In this document: piece by piece, positions 8,717 to 17,337 of the stretch
Layout: the number at the start of each line of letters is the position of its first letter
Numbering within the stretch: position 1 is the first letter of the stretch
Source: an uncultured Lachnospiraceae bacterium
Lineage (GTDB): Bacteria; Bacillota; Clostridia; Lachnospirales; Lachnospiraceae
DNA: 50,449 nt
Direction of reading: 5' to 3'
Assembly (NCBI GenBank): GCA_946631295.1
Contig: CAMOZY010000011.1
Coordinates: 1-50,449, forward strand
Notes under the pieces: model-generated
What the model saw: only the letters and a program-made list of their open reading frames with translations
Told to the model about the DNA's origin: nothing
Databases searched by the model: none
Made by a program: the position numbers and the translations under genes

Positions 8717-8767
8717 ATATTTCTTTTATTACATTCCGTACATATTTCTTTTTATTTCATTCCGTAC
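8717..8767. repeat. Tandem 25/26-bp imperfect repeat across the 3' end of the surface-protein gene
   Basis: Unit 1 (8717-8741) and unit 2 (8742-8767) both read ATATTTCTTTTATT/TTATTTC followed by ATTCCGTAC. Unit 2 contains the stop codon and last codons (YGMK) of the DUF5648 protein; unit 1 repeats them just after the stop, consistent with a recent local duplication. Confidence 0.75.
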
Positions 8768-11082
8768 CAGCCTATTCCTTCATCTTGCCATCCAAGTGAT
8801 ATTAAATAGTCCCTTTCCTCAACACTGGATGTATAGTGATGTGCACCGGAGTTTGCATTGGGATTATAAAGTCTGAACATTGGCACTCCATCTTCTCCGG
8901 TAAAGGTATAAAATGATATACCTTCAAATTTCCATCCAACATTTACCAGGTTGTTTTTTTCCTCGAGGCTCGTTGTATAATGATGATCACCCGCGTTAGG
9001 ATTATACACGCGATATACAGGAGCACCTGATGTTTCCGGAACAGGTGCATTAAATGCTACACCTTCATAATTCCATCCTAAATCTTCAAGACCATTTTTT
9101 TCCTCAACGCTTCTCGTATAGAAATGCTCACCACTATTAGGATTATACACACGATATATAGCAGCACTTTCTATAATTGTAATTTTGTCTTTTTTTGCAA
9201 TGGCATAATTTGAAAAACTACGGGTATTGAAAGAAATAGTGTTATTTAATGCATCATATTGCGTTTCAATCTTTTCATAAACACCTTCCTGTGTTTCATG
9301 AATAATAACGATTTCTTCACCATCGACATCTGAATCCAAGGCAAGAGTTATTGTTGCACTATTGGTGAGCGATTGTACCGGAGTATCCCAGCTGGCAGAA
9401 GAAGTGCCCTTATAAACACTGTTAAACAGTGAAATATCCACATAATCAGTTATTGTATAACCTGCAGAAGCTCTTTCAAAACCAGAAACCTGAGCATCTG
9501 AAGGAAAAATATCCCCTACTTCAAGTTTAGCAGTACCAACAGACATTGACTGCTCTTCTCCGCCAAGAGAAATGCTTCCTCCATTAATTCCTTTTGCTTC
9601 CTCTGCATCAACCTCATTATCTATTTCAACAACATCAGCCCCAAGATGGAAATTGGCACCGGAAATTGTAAAGGTGTATACAGCAACGTCATTTCCTGTA
9701 TCAAATTCGTCTTGTTCAATAGGAGTTCCGTTTATCCTAAATGCTGTAACCTGATATCCGAATTCGGGAGCAACACGCATGGTAACCTTTGATCCTATGG
9801 GAATAACCATCTCACCGTCACCGTTAGTTACTCCATAAGTAATATACTTTGCAGTTTTATCACTCTTTGAAACACGGGATTCAGCTTCAAGAATATCCTC
9901 TTTGAATGTTTTTCCTCCGAGTTCATCAGGATATGTAACACTTATGAGTGCAAGATCAGAATGTCCTATATATTGATCATCATTAGGATTATCCGGATTC
10001 GGATTGCTGCTCCAGAGAAAGTTTCCGATATAGCATTCCTTTTCAGTAATAGGGCGAAGATCCAATACCATATGAACATTTGCCACGCCTTCGTTATCAA
10101 TATTTGCAGGAACATCAGGAATAGTTACAGATATTTCCTGGTTACGATATTCAAACGAGAACGCATCAAGCCATGACTGTCTGTCATCAAAATCAACATA
10201 ATCGGATACGTGGTACTCAGTGCCATTAATTCCGATAACATCTGTTGGTCTGTAACCCCAGTTAAATGAAATGGTCACATCGATATGATCAGCATCTTCT
10301 CCCCGATCATATTCAGCATCAACAGAAGTTCTCGGATTCGCTGTATGACTCTGATCTGAATCATTAAAGCCTTTTCTTTCACCGTCATTAATTGAAATAG
10401 TACAGTACTGCCATGATTTCTGTTCTTTATAATTCCACGAAATTGTGCCAATTTCATCAATGAAGGGATAATAATCTTCATATACACAGGGAATACCGGT
10501 CCATACTGTATCTGCACTTTCTATCTCAATATGAGCAATACTTCTTCCGGGGGCGGGTTGATCTCCGCCATTACCTTCCTTTATTCGAATTCCAAAATGA
10601 TATCCATCAGTCACAGATGCCGCTAATAATGCTTCTGCAGTGTTTTCCGCTGCTGAAAATTTACATGATGCATTGTCCGGATCATATACCAGATCCCTCA
10701 CATAGTAATTATTTTCAGCTACTCTTGACTCAATGAAAAAGCTCATTGTATCCGGATCAAAACCTGTGACAGAACTCACAGCGCCACTCAGGGCACTAAG
10801 TACTGTAGCATCCGATGAATCATCCAGAAAAATACTGTCTCCGTCCAGTCCCGGATATGAATCAAATGTCACCTCAACGCTATGGTTAACATGATTCCCA
10901 TCTTCCACATTGAATACAGCCACAAGATTATCATCCAGATGACTGTCAATACGAATCTCAACGCCTTCATCCTCCGGATCATCAGCATGAACGATCATCG
11001 GTGTGTGACCGGCACCGATTAGTCCGCTCAGAACAAAGATACTTGTCAGAACTGAAATTATCCTTTTCAATTTTTTTCTCAT
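8752..11082 (-). CDS. Secreted surface protein with C-terminal DUF5648-type repeats
   Basis: 776 residues from the ATG at 11082, preceded by GGAGGG 8 bases upstream; a TTG 15 bases earlier falls on the ribosome site. The signal peptide KKLKRIISVLTSIFVLSGLI ends near VHA-DD. The central 600 residues are acidic, beta-rich and have no motif I know. The last 135 residues hold three tandem copies of about 45 residues beginning YRVYNPNSGEHFYT, YRVYNPNAGDHHYT and FRLYNPNANSGAHHYT, each ending in a LGW...EG block. This is the DUF5648 pattern common on extracellular proteins of Lachnospiraceae. There is no LPxTG. Likely exported and wall- or glycan-associated; ligand unknown. The lipoprotein gene upstream shares its 5' sequence. 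Confidence 0.85.
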   Translation of the reverse strand: MRKKLKRIISVLTSIFVLSGLIGAGHTPMIVHADDPEDEGVEIRIDSHLDDNLVAVFNVEDGNHVNHSVEVTFDSYPGLDGDSIFLDDSSDATVLSALSGAVSSVTGFDPDTMSFFIESRVAENNYYVRDLVYDPDNASCKFSAAENTAEALLAASVTDGYHFGIRIKEGNGGDQPAPGRSIAHIEIESADTVWTGIPCVYEDYYPFIDEIGTISWNYKEQKSWQYCTISINDGERKGFNDSDQSHTANPRTSVDAEYDRGEDADHIDVTISFNWGYRPTDVIGINGTEYHVSDYVDFDDRQSWLDAFSFEYRNQEISVTIPDVPANIDNEGVANVHMVLDLRPITEKECYIGNFLWSSNPNPDNPNDDQYIGHSDLALISVTYPDELGGKTFKEDILEAESRVSKSDKTAKYITYGVTNGDGEMVIPIGSKVTMRVAPEFGYQVTAFRINGTPIEQDEFDTGNDVAVYTFTISGANFHLGADVVEIDNEVDAEEAKGINGGSISLGGEEQSMSVGTAKLEVGDIFPSDAQVSGFERASAGYTITDYVDISLFNSVYKGTSSASWDTPVQSLTNSATITLALDSDVDGEEIVIIHETQEGVYEKIETQYDALNNTISFNTRSFSNYAIAKKDKITIIESAAIYRVYNPNSGEHFYTRSVEEKNGLEDLGWNYEGVAFNAPVPETSGAPVYRVYNPNAGDHHYTTSLEEKNNLVNVGWKFEGISFYTFTGEDGVPMFRLYNPNANSGAHHYTSSVEERDYLISLGWQDEGIGWYGMK

Positions 11083-11164
11083 ATCCGCTCCCTCCAAAAA
11101 ATTTTTTTTAAATCAAAGAATAATATACCATTAAAACCTTTTAAAAATTTCCCTATATGTATAC

Positions 11165-11740
11165 TTATTCTATTGCACTCACTGAATTTATCAATGTTTC
11201 TTCCAATCCTGAATCTACAGCATTTTTAGTTGTCGATATGTATATGAAAAGTATTCTGGTGTCAGTCACTTTGATAAGAAATGTCTGATGGTTACCGTCA
11301 CTGTCAAAAGTCAGCTGTCTGAATGTGGCGCCATTGATGGTGACATCCTGATTAATTATTGTCTTGTATGTAAAAAACAACTTTTCGCTCTGCTGAGCTT
11401 CAACATTATCAACAAATGTATCAGCTGTAAATCCACCGGGGTTGTCCTCCGATACCACAATCAGGCCGGCAGGCAGACTCTCAATAGCATATTCTGCTTT
11501 AAATGAATCCTTTTCATTCTGGATGATACAGTAGCTGTATGCGATTATATAATCCTGAGCTGTGGTAGGATCTTCCCGGTAAATCATCCCTTCCGGCGGA
11601 GTTATGGTTATTCCGAAGGATTTATTTGTATACACTTCGTTTTTTACAGTACCAGCATTATAACCACATCCCCCAATAATTATAGTAAGAATAAAGATAC
11701 TTACCAGAACAGAGATAATTCTTTTCAAATATCTTCTCAT
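11165..11740 (-). CDS. Small exported lipoprotein of unknown function
   Basis: 191 residues. The signal peptide MRRYLKRIISVLVSIFILTI ends in a lipobox IIGGC with Cys at about 25, so it should be lipidated and anchored to the outer face of the membrane. The mature part (NKSFGITITPPEGMIYRE... TFLIKVTDTRILFIYISTTK) resembles small PsbP/DUF-type lipoproteins in general layout, but I cannot name the family. A GGAG lies about 11 bases before the ATG. It precedes the DUF5648 protein by 82 bp on the same strand and shares with it nearly the same first 60-70 nucleotides. Confidence 0.8.
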   Translation of the reverse strand: MRRYLKRIISVLVSIFILTIIIGGCGYNAGTVKNEVYTNKSFGITITPPEGMIYREDPTTAQDYIIAYSYCIIQNEKDSFKAEYAIESLPAGLIVVSEDNPGGFTADTFVDNVEAQQSEKLFFTYKTIINQDVTINGATFRQLTFDSDGNHQTFLIKVTDTRILFIYISTTKNAVDSGLEETLINSVSAIE

Positions 11741-11883
11741 GTTTGCGCCATCTCCGATTATTATATATCTATTATAAAATCAAATTTATTTTATCATTAA
11801 TGACTTATGTTTCAAGGAGGGCATTTACACTAAATCAAATAATTACAGTATGTTTGATTCTTTTTGTGTATACATAATTAAAG

Positions 11884-11906
11884 GGGACAGGCCATAAGCC
11901 TGTCCC
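11884..11906 (-). terminator. Hairpin terminator after the CAP-domain gene
   Basis: GGGACAGGC (11884-11892) and GCCTGTCCC (11898-11906) form a 9-bp perfect stem with loop CATAA, 35 bp past the CAP-gene stop. The minus-strand tail is only CTTTAATTA, so it is a moderate terminator. The rest of the 200-bp gap 11741-11940 is AT-rich without a recognisable gene. Confidence 0.6.
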
Positions 11907-11940
11907 TGAGTTGTACTCACTCTATAGAATAAAAAGAGAT

Positions 11941-13677
11941 TTACCACTGCTTTACACCCGTGATTTCGTCGAAATAATGTTCCACTCCATCTATAGTCAC
12001 ATGTCCCTTCGCCATAAGTCCGGTGCGATGATCATAATAGTATTCATTACCTTTCTGCTCGGGATAAAGAACAGCCAGTTCTCCTTCAATGGTAACCCAT
12101 CCCTTAAGCATGGCTCCATTTTCATCATATCGCACCCACTTGCCGGTATGATTCAGGATTGCATCCATCACGCATTCACCCATGCCGAGATCCGATTCAT
12201 ATGAAATATCGTATATCTTTTCATATGACCAGTACGATTCTGCCTGATAGATATAAGGAATCCAGACCTCCTTACCGATAGCCTTGGCTCCGTCATAACA
12301 GGCATCAAGCCAGTACCAGCCATCTGATGCAGGATCATATATCTCTCTTCCTCTTACAGTACCATCTCCTATAACTCCCTGAGGATCATCATAGGTTCCC
12401 TGACGGATACTGTTCTCATACCAGTAACTCTTTCCACCTGTAATGTACCACTGACAATGGAGATTTGAGGGATCTATATTAAAACCATTTTCCTGACCGG
12501 AATAATCTGAAGGATCCTCATTATATAGATCAAAAAAGTGAACTGTATATTCAACCGTCATATCACCGGAAAGACCGGATATCCTGACGTTATATACGTC
12601 TCCGACATTATATGACATACCGGTCGGCCTGAAAATAATACATCCGGTGAGTCCATAATTGTTATTATCTACATTAAAATATCCGTCATACGAATAACGT
12701 GAAAAACGCCATTCTTCTCCGGTATTTACATTCTTTAATTCAACCCTGATCTTGGCTATATCTTCTGTACTTCCGGTGCTGTATGACCAGGGATAATCAG
12801 ACCCGAAATACTGTACAGGAGTATTGTATGCCGGCCACATGGAAACATTACCGGTTGGTCTTCCGCTTCTGTCAAAAGCATACATAGCAGAAAAAGTGCG
12901 ATAGTAAGTTGAAGGAGCATACACAATACCAAGTCCTGTGCTTCCCATTGTAGGATTAAGAAGCCATCTTCTGTGTCCTACCTTTTCGATATTAGTATTA
13001 TCGCCATCACTAAGGTAACCGGATATTATAGACTCAGCAAGCGAAGAACGTCCTGCTGAAAGATTGGAACTTGATGCTCCGTCAGTTCCAAGTTTATAAA
13101 GACCATCGGGCATCTCTTCAGGCTGCACGGGATAATGACTCAGATTTCCGTTTGCCGCACTAACAAGACTGGCTGCCTGAGCAAGTGTTGAATAATCATC
13201 GTTCAATGCGACCTCATATGACAATCCGGCAATATATCTGATCTGATTGATCGTATTTAACCCGTCCTGAAGCACCTCTCTCTTAACCTGACCCAGATTA
13301 TAAGGATATGCATTAGAAGGAGCTACATCATATTCCGGTTTTAAGAAACTTACAGGATGAGCATATGCAAATGCTCTTATCTCTGCGATAGAATGCCTTT
13401 CGACATCAGGAGCAATAGTTCTGCCGGTGTAAGTATCCTCTACACCTCCTGCAACAAGATTACTAATTATAAGACCGTCACTGACACTTCCGGTGTGGAA
13501 CGCATAGATTGTTCCCCATGAATTCACATAAACTACTAACGGAAGGGAATAAGAACTTCCCCATCCTACGGTATTTCCGTAGCATGCACTATAAATCTTT
13601 TCCAGAGTGCAGGAAATCTGATTTTTACCGCCGACTATCAGATACCCCTTCGGATCGCATGTCAGCGCTCCCGTCAA
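11941..13677 (-). CDS. C-terminal part of a TAG-interrupted surface protein: CAP/SCP domain and cell-wall-binding-like repeats
   Basis: 578 codons from an alternative TTG, but the open frame runs back without interruption to the TAG at 13699-13701, and the frame beyond that TAG is the same as the exported N-terminal piece. The TTG has no Shine-Dalgarno site. The first 80 residues complete a thioredoxin-like fold (LPLVVYVNSWGTIYAFHTGS resembles the cis-Pro region of TlpA). Residues about 135-260 are a CAP/SCP domain (LNTINQIRYIAGLSYEVALN, GHRRWLLNP). The C-terminus has YYYDHRTGLMAKGHVTIDG, a choline/cell-wall-binding-like repeat. Alone it has no signal peptide, so it would stay in the cytoplasm. 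Most likely a recent nonsense pseudogene or a sequencing error. Confidence 0.75.
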   Translation of the reverse strand: MTGALTCDPKGYLIVGGKNQISCTLEKIYSACYGNTVGWGSSYSLPLVVYVNSWGTIYAFHTGSVSDGLIISNLVAGGVEDTYTGRTIAPDVERHSIAEIRAFAYAHPVSFLKPEYDVAPSNAYPYNLGQVKREVLQDGLNTINQIRYIAGLSYEVALNDDYSTLAQAASLVSAANGNLSHYPVQPEEMPDGLYKLGTDGASSSNLSAGRSSLAESIISGYLSDGDNTNIEKVGHRRWLLNPTMGSTGLGIVYAPSTYYRTFSAMYAFDRSGRPTGNVSMWPAYNTPVQYFGSDYPWSYSTGSTEDIAKIRVELKNVNTGEEWRFSRYSYDGYFNVDNNNYGLTGCIIFRPTGMSYNVGDVYNVRISGLSGDMTVEYTVHFFDLYNEDPSDYSGQENGFNIDPSNLHCQWYITGGKSYWYENSIRQGTYDDPQGVIGDGTVRGREIYDPASDGWYWLDACYDGAKAIGKEVWIPYIYQAESYWSYEKIYDISYESDLGMGECVMDAILNHTGKWVRYDENGAMLKGWVTIEGELAVLYPEQKGNEYYYDHRTGLMAKGHVTIDGVEHYFDEITGVKQW

Positions 13678-13698
13678 TATGGTTTCGTATGTATTGTC

Positions 13699-14046
13699 CT
13701 AAGTATCAATCGCCAGAATGTCTAATGTCTCGGTATCCAGATACTGCGCAATCCTTGCAAACTGCTGCAATGTTGAATTACTGTATGAACCGATCATGTC
13801 AAAGATTATAACAGTGGTCTTTCCTGAACTACCCTTAAATCCCTTTGTTCCCCAGCCTCTTATGTCCGTCATCTCAAATGACAGATTTGAAACACTGCCA
13901 TAATATCCGTTAGAACCGGCAGATGCTGCATGAACCTTTAAAGAACCAAATTTGCCAAGGACCGAGCCTCCAAGAACGAGTATTATCACCATCAATATTG
14001 CCAGCAGTGATCTACCAATGTTATTAGTTCTTATCTTATGGATCAT
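13699..14046 (-). CDS. N-terminal part of the same protein: signal peptide and first half of a thioredoxin-like domain
   Basis: 115 residues ending at an in-frame TAG. The signal peptide GRSLLAILMVIILVLGGSVL is cleaved after about KVHA. Then follow SFEMTDIRGW and KTTVIIFDMIGSYSNSTLQQ, aligning with the first strand and helix of TlpA/AhpC-like folds, but the usual CxxC is replaced by SYSN, so no disulfide chemistry is expected. The piece ends DTETLDILAIDT-stop, in the middle of the fold. CAG to TAG would be a single-base change, restoring a protein of about 701 residues with 11941-13677. GGAG lies 9 bases before the ATG. Confidence 0.75.
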   Translation of the reverse strand: MIHKIRTNNIGRSLLAILMVIILVLGGSVLGKFGSLKVHAASAGSNGYYGSVSNLSFEMTDIRGWGTKGFKGSSGKTTVIIFDMIGSYSNSTLQQFARIAQYLDTETLDILAIDT

Positions 14047-14137
14047 GATTAATTCTCCGTTAATGTAATACTTTGGACAGGCAATCCGTTCTATACGATA
14101 AATAGTTATGGGAAAAGTAAACTTCCACTAAAAATTT

Positions 14138-15082
14138 TTATCTCTCAGCCCTCATCGGGTTATTAAGGAAATCGTCATATGAAATCTTAAGTCCCTCTTC
14201 AAGCTCTGTATGATACTTCCAGCCAAGGGCCTCAGCCTTGGATACGTCAAGAAGTTTTCTCGGAGTTCCGTTAGGTTTGGTTGTATCCCATACGATCTTA
14301 CCTTCGTATCCGACTGTTTTTGCGACAAGCTCAGAAAGTTCCTTTATTGTGACTTCCTTTCCGGTTCCGGCATTAACTGTCTCATTTCCGCTGTAATTGT
14401 TCATCAAAAATACGCATAGCTCAGCAAGATCGTCAACGAACATGAACTCTCTTAAAGGTGATCCGTCTCCCCAGCAGACAACCTCGGGAGCGCCGGCCAC
14501 CTTGGCTTCATGGAATTTTCTGATAAGCGCGGGAACTACATGTGAATGAGTCGGATGATAATTATCATTGGGACCATAGAGATTGGTAGGCATTACAGAG
14601 ATATAATCCGTACCATACTGTCTGTTCAGAAATTCGCAGTATTTAAGTCCCGATATCTTAGCCAGAGCATAGGCTTCATTAGTCTTCTCAAGTTCCGAAG
14701 TAAGAAGGCATGATTCCTTCATAGGCTGTGGTGCAATCCTTGGATAAATACAGGACGATCCGAGGAACTCAAGCTTCTTGACTCCTGTTTTAAATGCTGA
14801 ATGGATCACGTTCATTTCCAGCATCATGTTGTCATACATAAAGTCTGCAAGTGCCTCGGAATTAGCGATTATACCGCCAACCTTGGCTGCAGCAAGAAAT
14901 ACATAATCAGGCCTTTCACTCTCAAAGAAATCCTCTACAGCTCTCTGATCGATAAGGTCCAGTTCAGAATGTGTCATAAGGATAAAATTCTCATATCCCT
15001 GCTTTTTAAGTTCCCTCAAAATAGCACTTCCAACCATCCCCTTATGGCCTGCAACATAGATCTTACTGTCTTTTTCCATCAT
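14138..15082 (-). CDS. fcl: GDP-L-fucose synthase
   Basis: 314 residues, usual length for the family. The Rossmann motif IYVAGHKGMVGSAILREL (GxxGxxG), FLAAAKVGGI, FLGSSCIYP and the catalytic YALAK (YxxxK) mark an extended short-chain dehydrogenase that epimerises and reduces GDP-4-keto-6-deoxy-mannose to GDP-L-fucose with NADPH. The product supplies fucose to surface polysaccharide. The partner GDP-mannose dehydratase (gmd) is not in the window. Two ATGs start the frame; GAGAGG is about 8 bases before the first. It is flanked by the interrupted CAP gene and the divergent orphan gene. Confidence 0.95.
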   Translation of the reverse strand: MMEKDSKIYVAGHKGMVGSAILRELKKQGYENFILMTHSELDLIDQRAVEDFFESERPDYVFLAAAKVGGIIANSEALADFMYDNMMLEMNVIHSAFKTGVKKLEFLGSSCIYPRIAPQPMKESCLLTSELEKTNEAYALAKISGLKYCEFLNRQYGTDYISVMPTNLYGPNDNYHPTHSHVVPALIRKFHEAKVAGAPEVVCWGDGSPLREFMFVDDLAELCVFLMNNYSGNETVNAGTGKEVTIKELSELVAKTVGYEGKIVWDTTKPNGTPRKLLDVSKAEALGWKYHTELEEGLKISYDDFLNNPMRAER

Positions 15083-15183
15083 TTCTTTTTCCTCTCATGC
15101 GATATATATAAGATCAATCCCCGGAATACGGGATTTTTTATAACCTTGCCCGAACGTGCAAAAAAATATAAAATAAAGGAGTA

Positions 15184-15213
15184 TTGATATCCTGAAAACC
15201 CTGACAATATAAT
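15184..15213 (+). promoter_or_regulatory. Probable sigma-A promoter of the orphan plus-strand gene
   Basis: TTGATA (15184-15189), an 18-bp spacer and TATAAT (15208-15213) lie 70 bp before the ATG at 15283 in the 200-bp divergent gap. Confidence 0.65.
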
Positions 15214-15282
15214 CAGTCCAAAAATGATCGGGGCCATATCAATCATAGTCATAATTATACCACAAAAACCGGGTATTAAAGA

Positions 15283-16059
15283 ATGATAGAACCTGTATCA
15301 AGGGTACAATCATATAATACGCAGAAGGTAGCATCGGCTTCATCCAAAAATGCCGGACAGGGAGATTCCACACCTTTCAGCATGGATCAGGCCCTTGCCG
15401 AAGAATCCGCAAAGGGCGAAGGCGTTTACTATGAGCATGGCAACTCTCAGGAAACTGCCACTTCCCGTGAAAAGAAGGAAACTCACGAAAAAGAAAGTGA
15501 AGCAATTCTTGAAAAGCCCAATGCCAATGCTCCGCTTGGTGCGATAGACACCGGCAATCTGATCAAGGGCATAGGAAAGCTCATCTCAGGCCTGTGGGAT
15601 AAGCTGCTGAAGATATTCGGAAATATCTGGGAAAGCAAGCCTCTTACGGAAGGCGTGACAAATGATGATACAAAGGAATTAACCGATGATCCTCTTCACA
15701 CTGAGGATTCTCTCAATTTCCATAAATTCGGGACTGTGGGGCAGGACACTTCGGGAATCCCACAGGATGAATTCGATGCAAATATTGATGAGCTTGTAAG
15801 CGAGGCGGAATCCGCTGTTTCAGATACTATCCCCGAAGATCACATTAAGCCTTACGAAGACAAAGCGATAAAGGATGCCCTCCTTTCCGGGGATGATGAA
15901 AGATTCGAAAGGCTCATTACAAGGGACGGAGAAAGACATGCCGCCATATCCTCAACTCTTCTGACCCAGTATGATGCAAAAGGAAGGATAATCCAGATTG
16001 ATCCATCTGATGAAAACCTTATCCTTCACGGAAAAAACAGAACTTCCAGGGACAGGTAA
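15283..16059 (+). CDS. Hypothetical protein, orphan on the plus strand
   Basis: 258 residues, acidic and mostly hydrophilic. Residues 90-120 contain one amphipathic or hydrophobic stretch, NLIKGIGKLISGLWDKLLKI, that could associate with a membrane; there is no signal peptide. The N-terminal 85 residues are Ser/Glu/Lys-rich and probably disordered; the C-terminal third (LLSGDDERFERLITRDGERH) looks helical. It has its own sigma-A-like promoter but only a weak ribosome site. It stands alone between fcl and tsf and has no known motif. I do not recognise it. Confidence 0.7.
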   Translation: MIEPVSRVQSYNTQKVASASSKNAGQGDSTPFSMDQALAEESAKGEGVYYEHGNSQETATSREKKETHEKESEAILEKPNANAPLGAIDTGNLIKGIGKLISGLWDKLLKIFGNIWESKPLTEGVTNDDTKELTDDPLHTEDSLNFHKFGTVGQDTSGIPQDEFDANIDELVSEAESAVSDTIPEDHIKPYEDKAIKDALLSGDDERFERLITRDGERHAAISSTLLTQYDAKGRIIQIDPSDENLILHGKNRTSRDR

Positions 16060-16132
16060 ACTCTTTCCGATATTAAAAGCCAGCTGACAATTTATCAATA
16101 GGATTTATAAACATCCAACATAGCTAAATAAC

Positions 16133-16163
16133 AAAAAAAGACCACAGGTTTTGTCCTGTGGTC
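16133..16163 (-). terminator. Terminator of rpsB-tsf, possibly also serving the plus-strand gene
   Basis: GACCACAGG (16140-16148) pairs with CCTGTGGTC (16155-16163) around TTTTGT. On minus it is followed by seven T residues; on plus only by TTTC. It lies 38 bp past the tsf stop. Confidence 0.85.
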
Positions 16164-16201
16164 TTTCAATATTTGCAGAATTAATATCTGTAAAGTTATG
16201 A

Positions 16202-17299
16202 TCAGCCGTTCATCTGCTTTGCAACTTCAGCAGCGAAATCTTCGTTCTTCTTCTCAAGTCCTTCACCGGTCTCGAAACGAACGATCTTGGCAATCTTGAG
16301 GTCAGCAGCTACGCTCTTGAGGTAAGCGCCTACGTTCTGCTTTCCGTCCTCTGCCTTTACATATACCTGCTCAAGAAGGGTTGACTCTTTGATCTGCTTG
16401 GAGATACGGCCCTGAACAAGTCCGCTGAAGATCTTGTCTGCGGAGATGTTAGCCTTGTCATCCATTGCAAGCTGTGCAAGAGTAGCCTTTGCAGCATCTG
16501 AAAGGAAGTTGAAAAGGAACTTGTTAGCCTTCTCCTTCTCATATGCAGCAAGATCCTCTTCACTCCAAAGTTTCTCATTAACTGCCTTGTCAAGGAGCTT
16601 CTGAAGAATGGGCTTGGGAAGAGTTGCAGGATCGTTGAGAGCTGCATCAAGAGTGATCTCTTCGATCTTCTTCATCTCATCAGCTGAGATATCGTCTCTG
16701 CTTACATACTGAGGATTCATGGAAGCAACCTGAAGAGCTACGTTCTTAAGAGCCTCCTTAACGTCATCATTTACAGAAGCGGCCTCGCCTACAACGATAA
16801 CACCGATTCTTCCGCCGCCGTGTACATAGGTAGCTACACATCCGTTATCGGTGGAAACCTTTTCAAAACGTCTGATGTTGAGCTTCTCTCCGATAGTAGC
16901 GATCATCTCAACCTGAACATCATTAACAGTCTTAGAAGAATCCTTTGCCCAGTTCTCAGCCATGAATGACTCAAGATCTGCAGCATCAGAATTAAGAGCC
17001 TGCTCAGCAACATCCTTAACAAAAGCCTGGAACTTTTCGTTCTTTGCAACGAAGTCAGTCTCGGAGTTAACCTCTACAACTGCAGCCTTGTTATCTCCTT
17101 CGGTTGCGATGCAGCAAATACCCTCAGCAGCGATACGGCTTGCCTTCTTAACAGCCTTAGCCTGTCCGTTCTTTCTGAGGAATTCCATAGCGGCGTCCAT
17201 ATCGCCGTTTGTCTCATTAAGAGCCTTCTTACAATCCATCATTCCGGCGCCGCTCTTCTCACGCAGCTCCTTTACCATGGAAGCACTGATCTCTGCCAT
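16202..17299 (-). CDS. tsf: Translation elongation factor Ts, with internal insertion
   Basis: Guanine-nucleotide exchange factor for EF-Tu. The N-terminal UBA-like domain MAEISASMVKELREKSGAGM and the exchange motif TDFVAKN (81-87) are intact, as is the C-terminal ISKQIKESTLLEQVYVK. At 365 residues it is clearly longer than the common 280-310. The extra part is about residues 222-288 (Lys/Glu/Ala-rich, helical, with LPKPILQKLLDKAVNEKLW), between the second core subdomain and the C-terminal module. The frame is continuous, so it is a real insertion. It follows rpsB by 38 bp as the second gene of the operon; pyrH and frr, which often follow, are absent. Confidence 0.97.
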   Translation of the reverse strand: MAEISASMVKELREKSGAGMMDCKKALNETNGDMDAAMEFLRKNGQAKAVKKASRIAAEGICCIATEGDNKAAVVEVNSETDFVAKNEKFQAFVKDVAEQALNSDAADLESFMAENWAKDSSKTVNDVQVEMIATIGEKLNIRRFEKVSTDNGCVATYVHGGGRIGVIVVGEAASVNDDVKEALKNVALQVASMNPQYVSRDDISADEMKKIEEITLDAALNDPATLPKPILQKLLDKAVNEKLWSEEDLAAYEKEKANKFLFNFLSDAAKATLAQLAMDDKANISADKIFSGLVQGRISKQIKESTLLEQVYVKAEDGKQNVGAYLKSVAADLKIAKIVRFETGEGLEKKNEDFAAEVAKQMNG

Positions 17300-17337
17300 T
17301 TTATTTCTCCTTAAAAATCAGGTTAAAAGTTACTTAT

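Noticed and set aside
15117-15138. Hairpin AATCCC...GGGATT followed by T residues in the fcl upstream gap
   Set aside because: The T-run follows on the plus strand, where no gene ends; on minus it lacks a U-tract. Six-bp stem only.
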